Positions 33,602-45,982 of a stretch of 64,000 nt of DNA are shown one piece after another; position 1 is the first letter of the stretch, and every line of letters starts with the position of its first letter. Source of the DNA: Labyrinthula sp. Ha (lineage: Eukaryota > Sar > Bigyra > Labyrinthulida > Labyrinthulaceae); the NCBI GenBank assembly GCA_015227615.1, contig JAALGZ010000032.1, positions 124,001 to 188,000 on the forward strand. Reading direction: 5' to 3'. The notes under the pieces were generated by a model. That model had not been told where the DNA came from and made no database searches. It saw nothing but the letters and a program-made list of their open reading frames with translations. Both the position numbers and the translations under genes were made by a program.

Positions 33602-36600
33602 AAGAATTTTTGGTGAAAAATTTTTCCTAAATTTGCACAACACAATATCATACAAAACTCTGATATTGGGTAAATTTGTCATTCTTTTCCCGCTTAATTA
33701 ATTTTTAACCACCTATACTTCCGGGGTCGCAAATTCTGGATTCTGATTCATAAATTGAAACTAAACATAGGAAAATTTGAAATATAACTTCCTAAAAATG
33801 TCAATTCAAAATAAGAAAAAATTGAAACCAATAAATTATTATTACAGAAATGAAATATAAAAGTAATATCAAGCAGAAATGAGGCAAAAGACAATATTAT
33901 GTCTATAGAACATTTTCGAATAATGTAGAGAAGAGTTCCTAATAACATTTTTATAGTGGAAGCGAAAGAAACTGTAAATTCAAGGAAAGAGTTAACTACA
34001 AAGTACCAATGACGTTCTACAAAAGCATGTTTGACTTTAGTACAGGATAAGGCTTAGAATCAGAATGCATAACAACAAGGTACTAAGAGCCCTGGGTTCT
34101 GTGCTTTCTTTCCTTGATTAAGGGTGTGATCCAACCATATTATAGTTCTCAATCTTCGAAAATGTATGAAACAATGGGAAATTATGACCCGAAACTGCAA
34201 TACTTTCAAGAGCTAAGCGTGGAAAAAGACATTGTACCTGTATTGAAGCCCGATTTCTAACCGTCATACATATAGCAATGAACTACTTATTTACCGCCCA
34301 TACAAATCATTTTCTTCTTATCACTCTCAATTAGAATCACTAGATCAACTATAGGCTTTCTGACTTTCCGTATGATTGCTCTCTGTACTTAAGAACCTAT
34401 TGAGTTATAGTGGTCTCCAACTACAACGTCATAGTCAAATATAACTACCAAACTGGAACGTTTCTTAAAGTGATAGAAAAAATTGGTTTTGTGAAATGCT
34501 AGCCAACCCATATTAGAAATCTGTTTTCTATATTGGAAATGGAGCCCTAGAATAGAATATACAATTGTGGTTGGAATTAATAAGGACGAATGTTCGATAA
34601 TTTTTTTTCTTATTGATCTTTCTATTAAACTTCTCCACCACACCAGTTTGCACCTGTTCTTGCTTTTAACTATTATATCCAACCAATCTCTTCACTAATA
34701 ATTAAAAATTCAATTTATTATTCTTATTACCCATTTGCTCATGCAGAGTGCTACAGAGTCAGTCAAATAATGCTGGTAAGAAAAAATGCTTAGAAGAAAA
34801 AAGAAAATAACTATCCTTGGAGTTACTACTGGGATATTAAAATATTATATACGATGTTCAGAAAATTTGCATTATATAGGTCCGCTGTGTGATTAGCTAA
34901 TTTCCGGAAAGTTGAATCTGTAAGAGAAAGTTAGTTTTTATGACTTCCAGGTATCTATGGATATACTTGTATTGAAATGTTTGATGTAGGGGTTTTGGAA
35001 TAAGCCATACCAAATGTAAGGTGACATTCTTCATGATGCATACATTATGGATTCAACTTTCTGAAGTCAAGCATTATTCACTAACTTACAAAGCTGTCGA
35101 GTCGTAGATACATATCCAGATGATGAAAGAGTTTCGAGGAGAACGGGTAGATTGTCATAGCATATAGTAAGAAGTTGTGAAGCAGGTACTTAGTAGGAGT
35201 TGACTTTTGAGTGTAAGAGCAGAATAAATTAAGAAATTGAAGGATTTAACAGTATTTCATTAAGTTTCTAGCGACATATAAGAATACTTCTATTTATCAA
35301 TTTGAATGGCTCTCGTATTAAGCAAAGTTGTTGAAATGGAAATTGAATGTAAAGCATCTCCCTTATATGATTGAAATGATGTGAAAAAAAATCTTATTAT
35401 GACTGCTAGTTAAGAAATTGAAGAAAAATTTTGTAAATCAGAGTGTCTTCTTTTCTCTTAGCTCGGTGTTATGAGATTTTCCATGTTTTCCATTGTCTCA
35501 AAGAATAACCCGTCGAAGTATTGTAACATATCGCTTCAATATTTGGAACTTTCTTGAGAATATGTGAACAACCAGCACACGATAACTTTATTTTATTGGC
35601 ATAGTACTTATTAAACTATATTGACACAAGTTGTGTTTTTGCTTATGTTCACGTATTAAGTCTCGTGAAACCCGCCTTTACAAACTAATCTAACTCCTAC
35701 GGTACTACTTTAACTAACTTCACTTTAAATATCTCAACCTCAATACAACACATAACAACAAACCATCCTTTAAAAATTTATTTACCTCAAAACTTTGATC
35801 CACTTGTAAGTAATCTATTTTACCCCAGGGAAGTTTTGGCATTTCATGAGGTTACCTTTTCAGATTCTTGGATCTATGCTGAGTGTAACTTTCACCAGAA
35901 CTGTATAATGATTTCTAAGTAAGGATTCATTTGGACATTTGACAAACTTGGAGAGTGATTATTAAGGCTGGAAGAGTTTGGGCAATATATTTTGCCAGGA
36001 ATTGAGATCCTATTCAGATTTTTTAACTGAAAAATTTCCAGGGGACTCACTTAGTATAGTATGAGTGCCCAATACAGGAAAATGCTTAGGATTTCTGACG
36101 GATTAGATGATGAGCAATGAATTTTCCTACTTTTCATTCTAAATTGAGCAACTAGGGTTTTGGAATTCTAGAATTAATTAAGTCTTATTATTAGTGGTCT
36201 TCATCTTGATGCCACTCAATTGCCAAATCGGGGCCTTTCCTCAATGTGTACATCTACCTATGACCATGTTTTAACCGATTTCTTCTAAGGTGATTACTTC
36301 AATATTTGTTTCTTTATTTGGAAACTGATCATAAGAAAGAATGACTATGTTAATATCATGTATTGGGATCAGAGGCATGTTACCGTCACGGATATTTACC
36401 GAGTGCTATCGATAACAACCCCCCTTTCCGAGGTTTACTTTTTTTGAGCAATTTAGAAAAGAAGGTACCAATAACTCCTATAACATTTACCCGTATATTT
36501 TGGAATGAAACATATGTTTTAAATCTAAAGCAAAAAAAAGGCCATAACCCTGAAATAGGTTGTTTAGACTGATCGAATTTTACTTTTTAATAGTTTGTCT

Positions 36601-38714
36601 GAACTACAACATTCCATTGTTTCATCTACGTCATGCATTAATTAATTCATTCTGCAGTTATAATTTTTTTACCTTGCACCAATCATGCTACGATACTTCT
36701 TCAGTATTACTAATATAGTTATCAGCTATTTCAATTAATCAATCACAATTATCTCTATGCACTAACCCAGCCAAGACTTATCTTTCTGCTTTATAATCCT
36801 ATCTCCAATTTATTCACACTTGGTTTTGTCACATTCTAATATATTGGTGCCATAGAAAAGATCAACACCATATGCATTGCTATTGTTCAGGCTGTTACCA
36901 TTTCCAATGATATTCTTTGTCGTATATTGTTTTGTGATCGAGGCATTTGCTATTTGAAAACTTAAACATGCCTGCTCGTCCTGCTTGAACCGATTTAGTT
37001 TAGTTATAACCATACTCTATCTGTGATTATCTAAACATTGACTAACAAATGGATATGCCTTCCAATTTTAGATGAATGAGGTTGTTAAGATTCAACAGTC
37101 TAGGTTCTAAATATTCTCAATAGCTTAACTCTAGTCTGGAGCTACTGCATCATATCAATAAAACTGATATACTTACCGAGGGAGTTGTTCAATGCTCTTA
37201 GAGACTGTGGTTCATATATAGATTTTTTCAATTCTTGACCAAAACTTTTTCGAAGCTCTTATCCAATATTTTGAACAATCGAATTGCTCTTTAAAATGTA
37301 AAATTCTATATTTGACTACCCATTACCAAGTATTTTCCAGTGAAGTTAATAATTTATTCTCTGATCTCAAAGCAAGTGCTAACTAATGTTATTAGAGTGA
37401 GGTATTGAAAATAATTATAATAAAGCATAAAGATTAAAATGGCTCTTATGTTTTTAATAAATATGATAATATTGAAGTATAACTTGTCGTGTTTTGCTAG
37501 TTTGCCAAACCTGGATGATTTTTGAATAAAATATGTTTGTTCCTTTACTGCCTTGGATGTAAAAACTGATAAGGAAAACACAAGTATTTTTAATCTCTTA
37601 GGAATAGAAATAGAAAACTTTTAAAAATCTAAGTTCAAGGAAAAAATATAGGTTTCTTGGAAAATCAGGTATGAATATTGATCATCTCTTGGGAAAGAGG
37701 CAGGATAGGAATCGATATCGATTGTAGTTATTACTTTTGTGAAGCCACTTTCTGTGTTTAGAAATACAACTAGAATAGTTCTTATTTAAGTGAATAATGG
37801 ACGTGAGTTTGGAACTGAGAAGAAAACCATCGGTGGTTATTTCCATAATGTAGAAAATCCAATGGGGGAGTTTGGTGCACTTAATTGGGAAGGAGAAAGC
37901 TCCGTGTCATAATATTCTTAGATATTCCTGTTGGGAAACTCTATTAGAATTACAAATCCCCAGATAAGAAGTATTTATTTAATAGAGAAATAATAAAACA
38001 AATCACCTACAAATCAATGAATGGGTAGAAAATTCAGTGGCTCTAAAGTTAAGTACCTTCTCTTTCCCAATTTATTTTTTGGAAATCAGAGACCTTTAGC
38101 TTCAGATGAGTGTTAAATCGAACAAGTTAATAAATTTTAATTTGAAATATAAATTATAGATATATTTAAAAATATATATATATTTTGCAGCTAGATTATA
38201 GCTTCAATAGACACTTAACACACTACTTTGACTATTGATTTCATGGTTTTTTACTCAGTCTCATAGTTTTCACTCAAAGTATGTAGAAGATAAAATATAA
38301 TTTTATTTAGCTGCTTAGTACTTTATTGGGAAAAGAATTATACAAAAAGACTTCATCTTCAACAAGATTATACCAATTACATGAGTTGCGCTTTATATTC
38401 TCTACTACTGCATGTTCAAATTAACTTTCCTAATACCAAATTCTATCTTTTTTTCCAACTGCTCAAAGCAATTCAGGAAAAAATAGTGTTCGGATCCATA
38501 ACTCCAAAGTAAGTGGTAGAAGTATTTTAGAGAAAATTGCGGGACTAGATAAACTATTAGGCATAATTTTAGGATAGAATGAAAAAGGGATACTATTTGT
38601 CTTGAAGGCCTTAGGAATGACGGGAATCGAAAAAAAATGAACCTAGCGCGGGATCGAAAAAAAATAGGAAGGAGATCAGCAACAGACGAGATCACTTTCT
38701 TGAAATCGAGTCTC

Positions 38715-38752
38715 AACTTGTGATGCCCAGTTCGAACTAGGAACATCAAGTT
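38715..38752. other. Hairpin with nested palindrome
   Basis: AACTTGTGATG and CATCAAGTT pair with one bulge and enclose the perfect palindrome AGTTCGAACT. A tRNA T-arm was considered, but no D-arm, anticodon arm or acceptor stem fits. The function is unknown. Confidence 0.3.
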
Positions 38753-41155
38753 ATTGTCGTGACGAGAAATTTTTTCGTGTGATGGTTGGTAGATTTTAGA
38801 TTTCATTTGTATTATCCAGAAATTTGATTTTCTCCTATGAGCACTAAGCTAAGTTTATGAACAGTAAATAAACATAAAAAAAGAATCTGGAGATTTCCAT
38901 GAATATCCCTAGTCACGACTACAGTCCCTGATGTTAAGATTTAGTTGAAAGTTTTCGAATTTGAAACTAGAGATTTCCATCTAGCATCTAGAATTTATAG
39001 AGTCTTGGCGATTCTCTAATTCCCTAGCAAGAATTGGGATTCGACCGATTTCTAAAGATTCCAGATTTCCCTTTTATATTCTATTTCCTGTCATTATCAA
39101 CAAAATTCTCCTAGAAACCCATTAATAGCGTGAAGTAGAGTGATAAAATAAGTAATCAATATGTGTTGAGCTCGGTACTGTGGGTAGAGAGACAAATCTC
39201 CATATAATTCTTAATCCGAAGAATAATCAGGTTCGTACCCTGGAGAATAAGTAAGAAAGCAAACGGGGACAAAGTCCTAGTAAATTTCAAGCAAACCTAG
39301 ATTTTACTGAAAGCTCGAGACAGAAAGGAAAATGGGGTACCTCGATTTGAGGGCGCTGAGGAACCAAATATGGTTCATTTCTAGATCGAGATTCAAAGTA
39401 GATAGCATTATTCAGAAGATGGCATTAATTTCGTTTTTACATTGAAAAGGGTTTTGGAAACAACATCTCTAAAATTCTGTCCACCTACGGAATGAAAGTT
39501 ATTATTTTCCAAGCCTCGATTTTATATCTAGAACACAAAGTAAGAATATAAAATTCCATAAACTAAATTAGAATTTCAAGAATATGTTTAATTTTTTGTT
39601 TTGGATATGTCGTACTAAAACAATATTAATACACAATTCCAAACCTCAAATAGAACAATTAAATAAATAATATTGAAAAATTCTGTTACTAAAGAAAAAA
39701 AAAGCCAAAGAATTTTATTACTTTTGCTTGTTATGTTTTACTTTATTGAATAAAGGTCATAATATACAATCCTACTTTGGTCATGGAGAGAAAGTAGCTA
39801 AAGCAAGTTGCAATTGCTTTTTGTGATTTCTTGTTGATAAGGATTAAGTTAGTGACTAAGACAAAAAAATATCAACTTTTTAAACTAACTTCGTGAAATT
39901 GTTTTACATTTCAAAAACTATATTTTTCTTCTATAAGTTGAGATGGAGATGTTGAAAGTTTAGATTTCAAAGCGAATTAATCAGAAAACACACAACAGAA
40001 AGCCAAACAGCTCGCTATCAAACTTAAATCTCTTGAATATTGTAGTTTCTTAGGGTTAATAAATGTTTTAAATACAAAAAGATTTTTTCAAGATTGGTTT
40101 GCATAAAGCGTTTAACTCCAGGTGAAAGGGAGATTGAAAACTCATTTCTAGATTTTATTTTTTGGTCAATTTAGCTCTTTCTTGTCTTTGAACTCTTTCC
40201 AAACCAAGAAAACCTCTCTTTTAATATGCCAAAAAAATAAACTCAATTTTACTTCACAATTTTTAGGAAATAAATATATTATTTAAATGAAAAAGCTTAA
40301 TGTAAACCAAATGTGATTAATATTTCAAATTTAGCGTTAATTTACTTCATAGGAATAAGCAAACCATAAAAGAGATCGAGTAAGTGAGATATTAAAAAAT
40401 AGTTTCAAGTTTTTCTACTTTAAGGATTCAATTCATCATTGTTGCTGAAATACTTAGTTGTGGCTTTTGTCAATACCATGAATTTTTTACATTTAATTCA
40501 AATCGAGTATATAAAGATCTATGAATATATGAAAATATGTTAAGCTTCACTACTGAAAATTATGACTTAGCCAGATCAATGTACAGAAATTTTTATCTTC
40601 ACAATTTAATTAAAATTTTAGTGAAGATGGCTTGATGACATCTTGCAATCGAAGTCACTTGAAAATAAGTGTTAAATTGAAGAAAATGTTATTTATATAT
40701 ATTCAATCAATAATTTCTAGTCAACTTCTTTATGCTAACTAAATTTAAGAACTAACTATTAAAAATGTTAATTACTTCTCTCCAGAATCTATAAAAATGT
40801 TTAATTAACAAAGATTAGGTATAAAATGTGGTTGTGGAACTTAGTACTTAAAATCTGCATAGACGAAAACTTTCATTTGTTTTCATAATAAAATAATTAT
40901 CGAATCAAAATAAATATATTTAGTTCTTATGATAAGATTAGGTTACAAATTTTTCTTCCTAAAAACTCTATGAAAAATAAGGTATTTCTTGAAAGGTACG
41001 AAAATAAGAAACAGACAACGAAAAAACTAGTGAGATTCTCTTATTCATTAGTTCTATTACTTGGTAAATATTAATTAAACAACAAATATGATATATATAG
41101 TAGGAATATATTATCAGTGAATTGAAACTTATATTTAATACACAAAAACAAGTTT

Positions 41156-42127
41156 TTAGTTGCAATAAATATTAACAGTATAACTGTAAAAACATTTATA
41201 ATACCATTTGTCAGCTGTTGCTTTCGTGAATTTCATGATTATCAACTGAATAAGTTTTTGAAAATAATAACCAGCAGTAAAAAATGAAGCAGAGGATTCA
41301 TGAACAAGTTTAGTATTGTATTTCAATGTGGTAAGTAAATAACGTAGAACTTGAACTCGGAAAACCCTTAGTTTTGGAAGTTTTGCAATTGTTAATTTCG
41401 CACATTTGTTTATTGTTTTGCTGAAAATATAAATGATGAATCTTTCAGAAGTTCCAGTTTTCTGTATGAGAGTCATATCTTGAAAATCTATATGCTCTAA
41501 GCCTGAAAGATAACTACAATTATGTAAATTATATAATTCAGAAACGTTTTGTATTTCTTTCAGATAGGAACTGAGTTTTAACTCTTTTAGTTTTGTTAAA
41601 TTTTGTTTCACTGTAAGACCTTTCACTATGAAATCAGTTGAATGATGAATTGGAAGGTGAATTATTTTCATATCAGATTTTGTATCTCTAAATATTTTAT
41701 ATATCTTTTTTGAATTTACATAAGTTTTCGATACTATGAATTCTTGAACAAAATGAAGGCTTGCAAAATATTTAACTACTTCTGAAATATTTTTTAATGA
41801 TAAAAAAAAATTAACACCTGTCAGTTTATATGAATTTATGTCAACTTTCTCTCTCATGAGAATTTTTAACAAAGAGTTTTCAGAATTGTTTGTGGCTTGA
41901 CTAGAATCTATTTTTAGATTGTTAATGTTAGGTGACTGAAACACTTGGGATAATTTTTTTAGATCTAATCCACTCAGTGAAACTTTAGGCAGAACAATAT
42001 AAATATGGTTGATTTTTTGAATAATCTTTTTATCTCCAAGTTTTGTCTTCACTGATTCCATGTTTGTTTTGTCTGCATACGCGATCAAAAGTTGTCCAGA
42101 AGACAACAAGAACTGAAGGTCTGACAT
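41156..42127 (-). CDS. LRR-like protein, copy A of an inverted duplicate pair
   Basis: 323 residues of irregular leucine-rich character (segments such as LKELKLSSYLKEIQNVSELY near 190-210 and LTIAKLPKLRVFRVQVLRYL further on). No signal peptide. Residues 1-207 are about 92% identical to copy B at 58941 by eye, and about 73-168 are identical at protein level. Beyond residue 207 the two copies share only scattered residues. The frame is open to its end, so this copy may be functional. The gene lies in arm A of the inverted duplication, and its 5' flank is interrupted at 42250 by a 2.8-kb insertion absent from arm B. The function is unknown; LRR-like folds usually bind proteins. Confidence 0.6.
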   Translation of the reverse strand: MSDLQFLLSSGQLLIAYADKTNMESVKTKLGDKKIIQKINHIYIVLPKVSLSGLDLKKLSQVFQSPNINNLKIDSSQATNNSENSLLKILMREKVDINSYKLTGVNFFLSLKNISEVVKYFASLHFVQEFIVSKTYVNSKKIYKIFRDTKSDMKIIHLPIHHSTDFIVKGLTVKQNLTKLKELKLSSYLKEIQNVSELYNLHNCSYLSGLEHIDFQDMTLIQKTGTSERFIIYIFSKTINKCAKLTIAKLPKLRVFRVQVLRYLLTTLKYNTKLVHESSASFFTAGYYFQKLIQLIIMKFTKATADKWYYKCFYSYTVNIYCN

Positions 42128-45100
42128 ACTGAAATACTAATTTATCATATATTTTAAAAAGAAGTTATTTGTCTGCTCTTGTTTTGTAATATTAGATTGT
42201 TTGATACTCTGTCTATTTTGTTTATTCGCAGAATAGCTATTTCATTCTTCTGGATGTGGTTTTTATAATTCATTTAATTTGATTGGTTGAATGTGAACTT
42301 GGGCCACATAACCAAAATTCATACTTGGCAAAATCAAAAACATACAGAAAAACAATATGATCGAGGACGACGTGAAACCACCAAAGATAACACAGAAAAA
42401 TGGGCAAAATATCAACTAATCGATTCAATAAAACCAAATTAAATGCATTACCTTCATTGGAATGTTTGAAACCTTCTCACAGCTTTTTAGAAGTCAATTT
42501 AAATGGAGAATAAGGGCATCCAACTACTCTACACAAAATAAAAGTGAGTCAAAGTTGGGTGCAACAACAACAATATTTAAAAAAATATTTATTGTTGCTT
42601 TGCTGGAAACTGTGCCTTTGATGTTTATATTGAGTTTGACCCTAAGCTTTCTAAGTACATGCTTCAGGGCAACAGCCCCAAACATGATGGATAAGACGTT
42701 GAATTTAACCCAAGGTTAAGAAAACACTAAGATGACTTAGCTGATGATGAGTTTAAGTCTATTGGGAAACGTGTATTGACTGATACTTTAATTAGTGCTG
42801 CCATTTTAGTACTTCATGAAAGGTTTCTGGGAATTTACTTTGAGATGGAACTTATTAGAATGTTAATGAGAAGAATTAGAGATCAAGGAAAGTTATCTGA
42901 AGATACCAATATGAAGAGCTTGGTGAAATTTGGAACAGGTTTTCTAAGTAGAGAGTTCACATTCGAAACATATATTAACAAGACAACAACAGTTAAACCT
43001 ACAGTACAATGCCTAACATTTCGAGAACAACTACAAACAAAATTAACAAAGATCTACCAAGACTCAATTCAGATAGTTACAGCACATGGTCTCTTGACAT
43101 ACCAGGTACTGGCCATGTTTCTAACTTGCGGTGACTGAGTTTTCTACACTTTTCATTTCGGTTGCACTTTTAAGGAAAAGAGAATCTTTTTGAAGTAGTT
43201 CGTGTTCTCAAGCATCTTGGCCATCTGTAGTTATAAGTGATGAAAGTCCAGCTATGGTTAAAGCTGCAGAAAAGTTTAAAACTGCGCATGTTCGATGTAT
43301 TAAGCACTTTGCAACTATAATTGGTTTAGCTTCAAAAGGTTTTTCTGGCGGATCACTTCTGCACTTTAAAACTAATTTAAAAAGCTCTTTTTAGTTGCTT
43401 GGATACAGAAGAAGCATTTGAAACTCATCTTCAAAACTTACTACACAATCACTAGCGGGAGCATGAGCAGAGCCACCTAAACAGTTTAATGAAAAGGAGA
43501 AACCCCTGTACTGGATCCACATAAGCACAATTTTTCTACTTTCTCGTGGATTGGGTAGTAAGATTGAGTCGTTTCATTAAATTTTGAAAGGAAAAGAGTC
43601 ATTGAAACAAACATTGAGGTCAAATACTCTTGCTCAACTTCTTGAATGTTTTCATCAAACGGTTCAAAGATATCAGCTTGAACCCGTCTCATAAATGAAG
43701 GAACTAATAAGAAAGGAATTAAAGGTTACTGAAGAAATGAAGGCTCTAATGGGCCCAGAATTAGAAAAAGTGTTTGGATGCTAGATAACCTTGGATCATG
43801 GGAACTCAAGGTTCACAGTTACAATAATAGTTGATCGCCGGACAGTTGATTTTCTTCTTGGTGTTGATGTCATGGATGACACTCTTTATCCAAAGTGTTC
43901 ATGATCCTTCTTGTTCGGCTTAAACTTAACTTGCAGGCACTATGCATGGCTTTTCCACAAGGAGTAAAGCAAGTACATCGCCCAGTTAATCTTCTTCCTA
44001 TGTGGGATTTTCATTGTCACCTGCCATATATTCCGGCTCTAAGAGGATTGGGGAGACCATAAACTTCAAAGACTTAGGGGTTTAAGTTCAGGACCAAGGT
44101 TCCATGCTGCATGTTGAAATCACCGTATAGACCATCAACTAAATATGCAAAGTTGCTTTCTGTGTACAAAGACCTATGAATAGAAACAAGAACAAATGAG
44201 AAAGGGTTGAAGAAAGCATTCGCAATGATGGTGATGATGCTTGTTGCTATGATAAACAGTCCTGAAGGAGTATTTAGAAAGGTTGACTCATCGTTAACAC
44301 AGGAGTCATCAAAAACTTAGAACTCGCCTCAGAAAAGAAAACCGTGATTCAAACCAGATGAAATAAAAAACTAGGGTAGGTTGAACATAATTTTGGTGTA
44401 AACGCATAAGTTTCCCCTTTGTACTCACTCAAGGAATCGATATTAAAAACCATCAAAAGTTTGATCCCTATAATTCATACCGAAGAATAATTCTACGAGT
44501 TGAACTTTCCATATGTACCCATTCAACCCCAAACATTTCAGAAATATAACTTCATGCCACAATTTTCGTTAATAATATTGCTGGTGGACAAAGCACCAAA
44601 GAATTCTCGCTCCAGGGCCTACTTTTTCAGTTAGGTACCTCGTAAGTGATAAAGACAAACCATCATCTGAATTTACGCTTTGGTGTCTGTTTTTTTTGCT
44701 GGTTTCTTGCATTTTTTAACAATTTCGGTTTCAAACATATTTTAGCAAAGTTTTCTATTCACACTTGGAAACTCTGTAACATGAAAGAGCTCACATATTA
44801 TATCTTTTTCTGGTATTCTTTGTATTCCAATTTGTATCCTCTTCACATCTATGACCATCCTTAATTAGTTCATGTCGGAATCACTGTCTAGTATCAATTT
44901 TCGATATTTTCTGATTTATTTGAAATTTTATTGGTTTTCATGTCCTGGTATAGGAAAATTTTGTATTTTTGGAAATGTAATTATCGAATAAAAACACTGT
45001 GGTACGTTACTCCGGATCATTGGAAGAAATGTGACCAGTTTCCTTAGTTAGTCACACTTACAGTAATTCGGCATTGAGTTTTCGGGGTTATTGTGTATAT

Positions 45101-45982
45101 TTCCACTCAACTCAAAACATAAAGAGGAAGTTTAAATAAACTATACTTCGAAAAATAGAAGAAATATGAAAAATATTAAAAGGTATAAAATAACTATGAG
45201 AACAAGGTTGGAATCAAGATTCTATCAAAATTTTACCTAGAAAAGATGTCTATAATACTGTTATACTAGGAGAAAGTGTATTAAATAAAATCTTTATTTA
45301 TCTGTCGTCTAAGGATCTAACAAAAATAAATTTTATATGTTTCATTTTATTATTAAAATAATTTTTCACTAAGGGCTCTAATTCTTAATATTCTACACCA
45401 TGCTCAATACTAACCCCTTCGAGAACAAAAAAAATATGATAATTAGGTTTCATATGTAGACTACTAAGAGCAAAAAATATCTTTTTGATTAAGGCGAAAC
45501 TAAAACCAAGATGAGAATAAGACAAAAATCCTTCGTTAACATGTTAAATTGAAATATAATCTTTTTTTTGCTTTTACTATAAATTGAGAGAGCACCATAA
45601 ACATCTGTGGTAATTTGTTGGCTTATATCCAGTTACAAAAGATATATGAACCAAAATGCAATTATATTTTCAGGCATGAATAGAAGCATTGCAATATTTT
45701 TACTCCGGCTATTCCAAGATACAATTTTTGTCTCTTAAATATTTCAATTTCACCATATTGATATGGGAAGTTTGAAATGCGTTCTTCAAGCTAAACTGCC
45801 CTATGTTCGTACATCTGATTAGACTACGATGTTATCCTTTAACAAATATTAGATCCCATATTATATCCAGAAAACTGGTGATATCCGTATTTTGTTATTC
45901 TAACAAATTTAAATTTGAACTTGTAAAACTCTTAGCGGAGCTTTTTTCAATTTTCATAGTAGAATTAGTCTCAATTAAATCT
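41512..45982 (-). repeat. Inverted duplication, arm A (interrupted)
   Basis: Reverse-complement similarity of about 90% or more to 57878-59556. It covers the first two thirds of the LRR-like gene, its upstream flank and about 930 bp beyond the insertion. Homology runs 41512-42249 and 45036-45982, together close to the 1.68 kb of arm B. Outside these limits I see no similarity in non-coding sequence. Boundaries are by eye, within perhaps 20 bp. Confidence 0.85.
42250..45035. mobile_element. 2.8-kb transposon-like insertion in arm A, MULE-like, decayed
   Basis: Arm B has no counterpart, so this is an insertion after the duplication (or a loss in arm B). The sequences bordering it, TTCATTCTT on the left and CAGTTTCCTT on the right, both align to a single CATTTCTT-like site in arm B, as expected for a degraded target duplication. 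Inside, about 43204-43393 (+) reads ISDESPAMVKAAEKFKTAHV then RCIKHFATIIG, similar to the Asp and C-x-x-H part of Mutator-like transposases. The frame around it is broken in several places. No clear terminal inverted repeats were found. A hAT-type origin is the alternative. Confidence 0.5.

Larger units (their letters stand above)
32191..41155. other. Gene desert of about 9 kb
   Basis: No supported gene. It contains a small foldback structure at 33476-33601, a hairpin at 38715-38752 and low-complexity AT tracts. Frames of 65-133 codons (for example 38405-38806 and 32310-32573) show no family resemblance and are probably chance. Confidence 0.55.

Noticed and set aside
38405-38806. 133-codon minus-strand frame
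   Set aside because: Composition is typical of AT-rich noise (Phe, Leu, Ile, Lys), there is no family resemblance, and it overlaps a hairpin.
39170-39250. tRNA-like T-arm (TCAGG TTCGTAC CCTGG)
   Set aside because: No acceptor stem, D-arm or anticodon arm could be placed around it.
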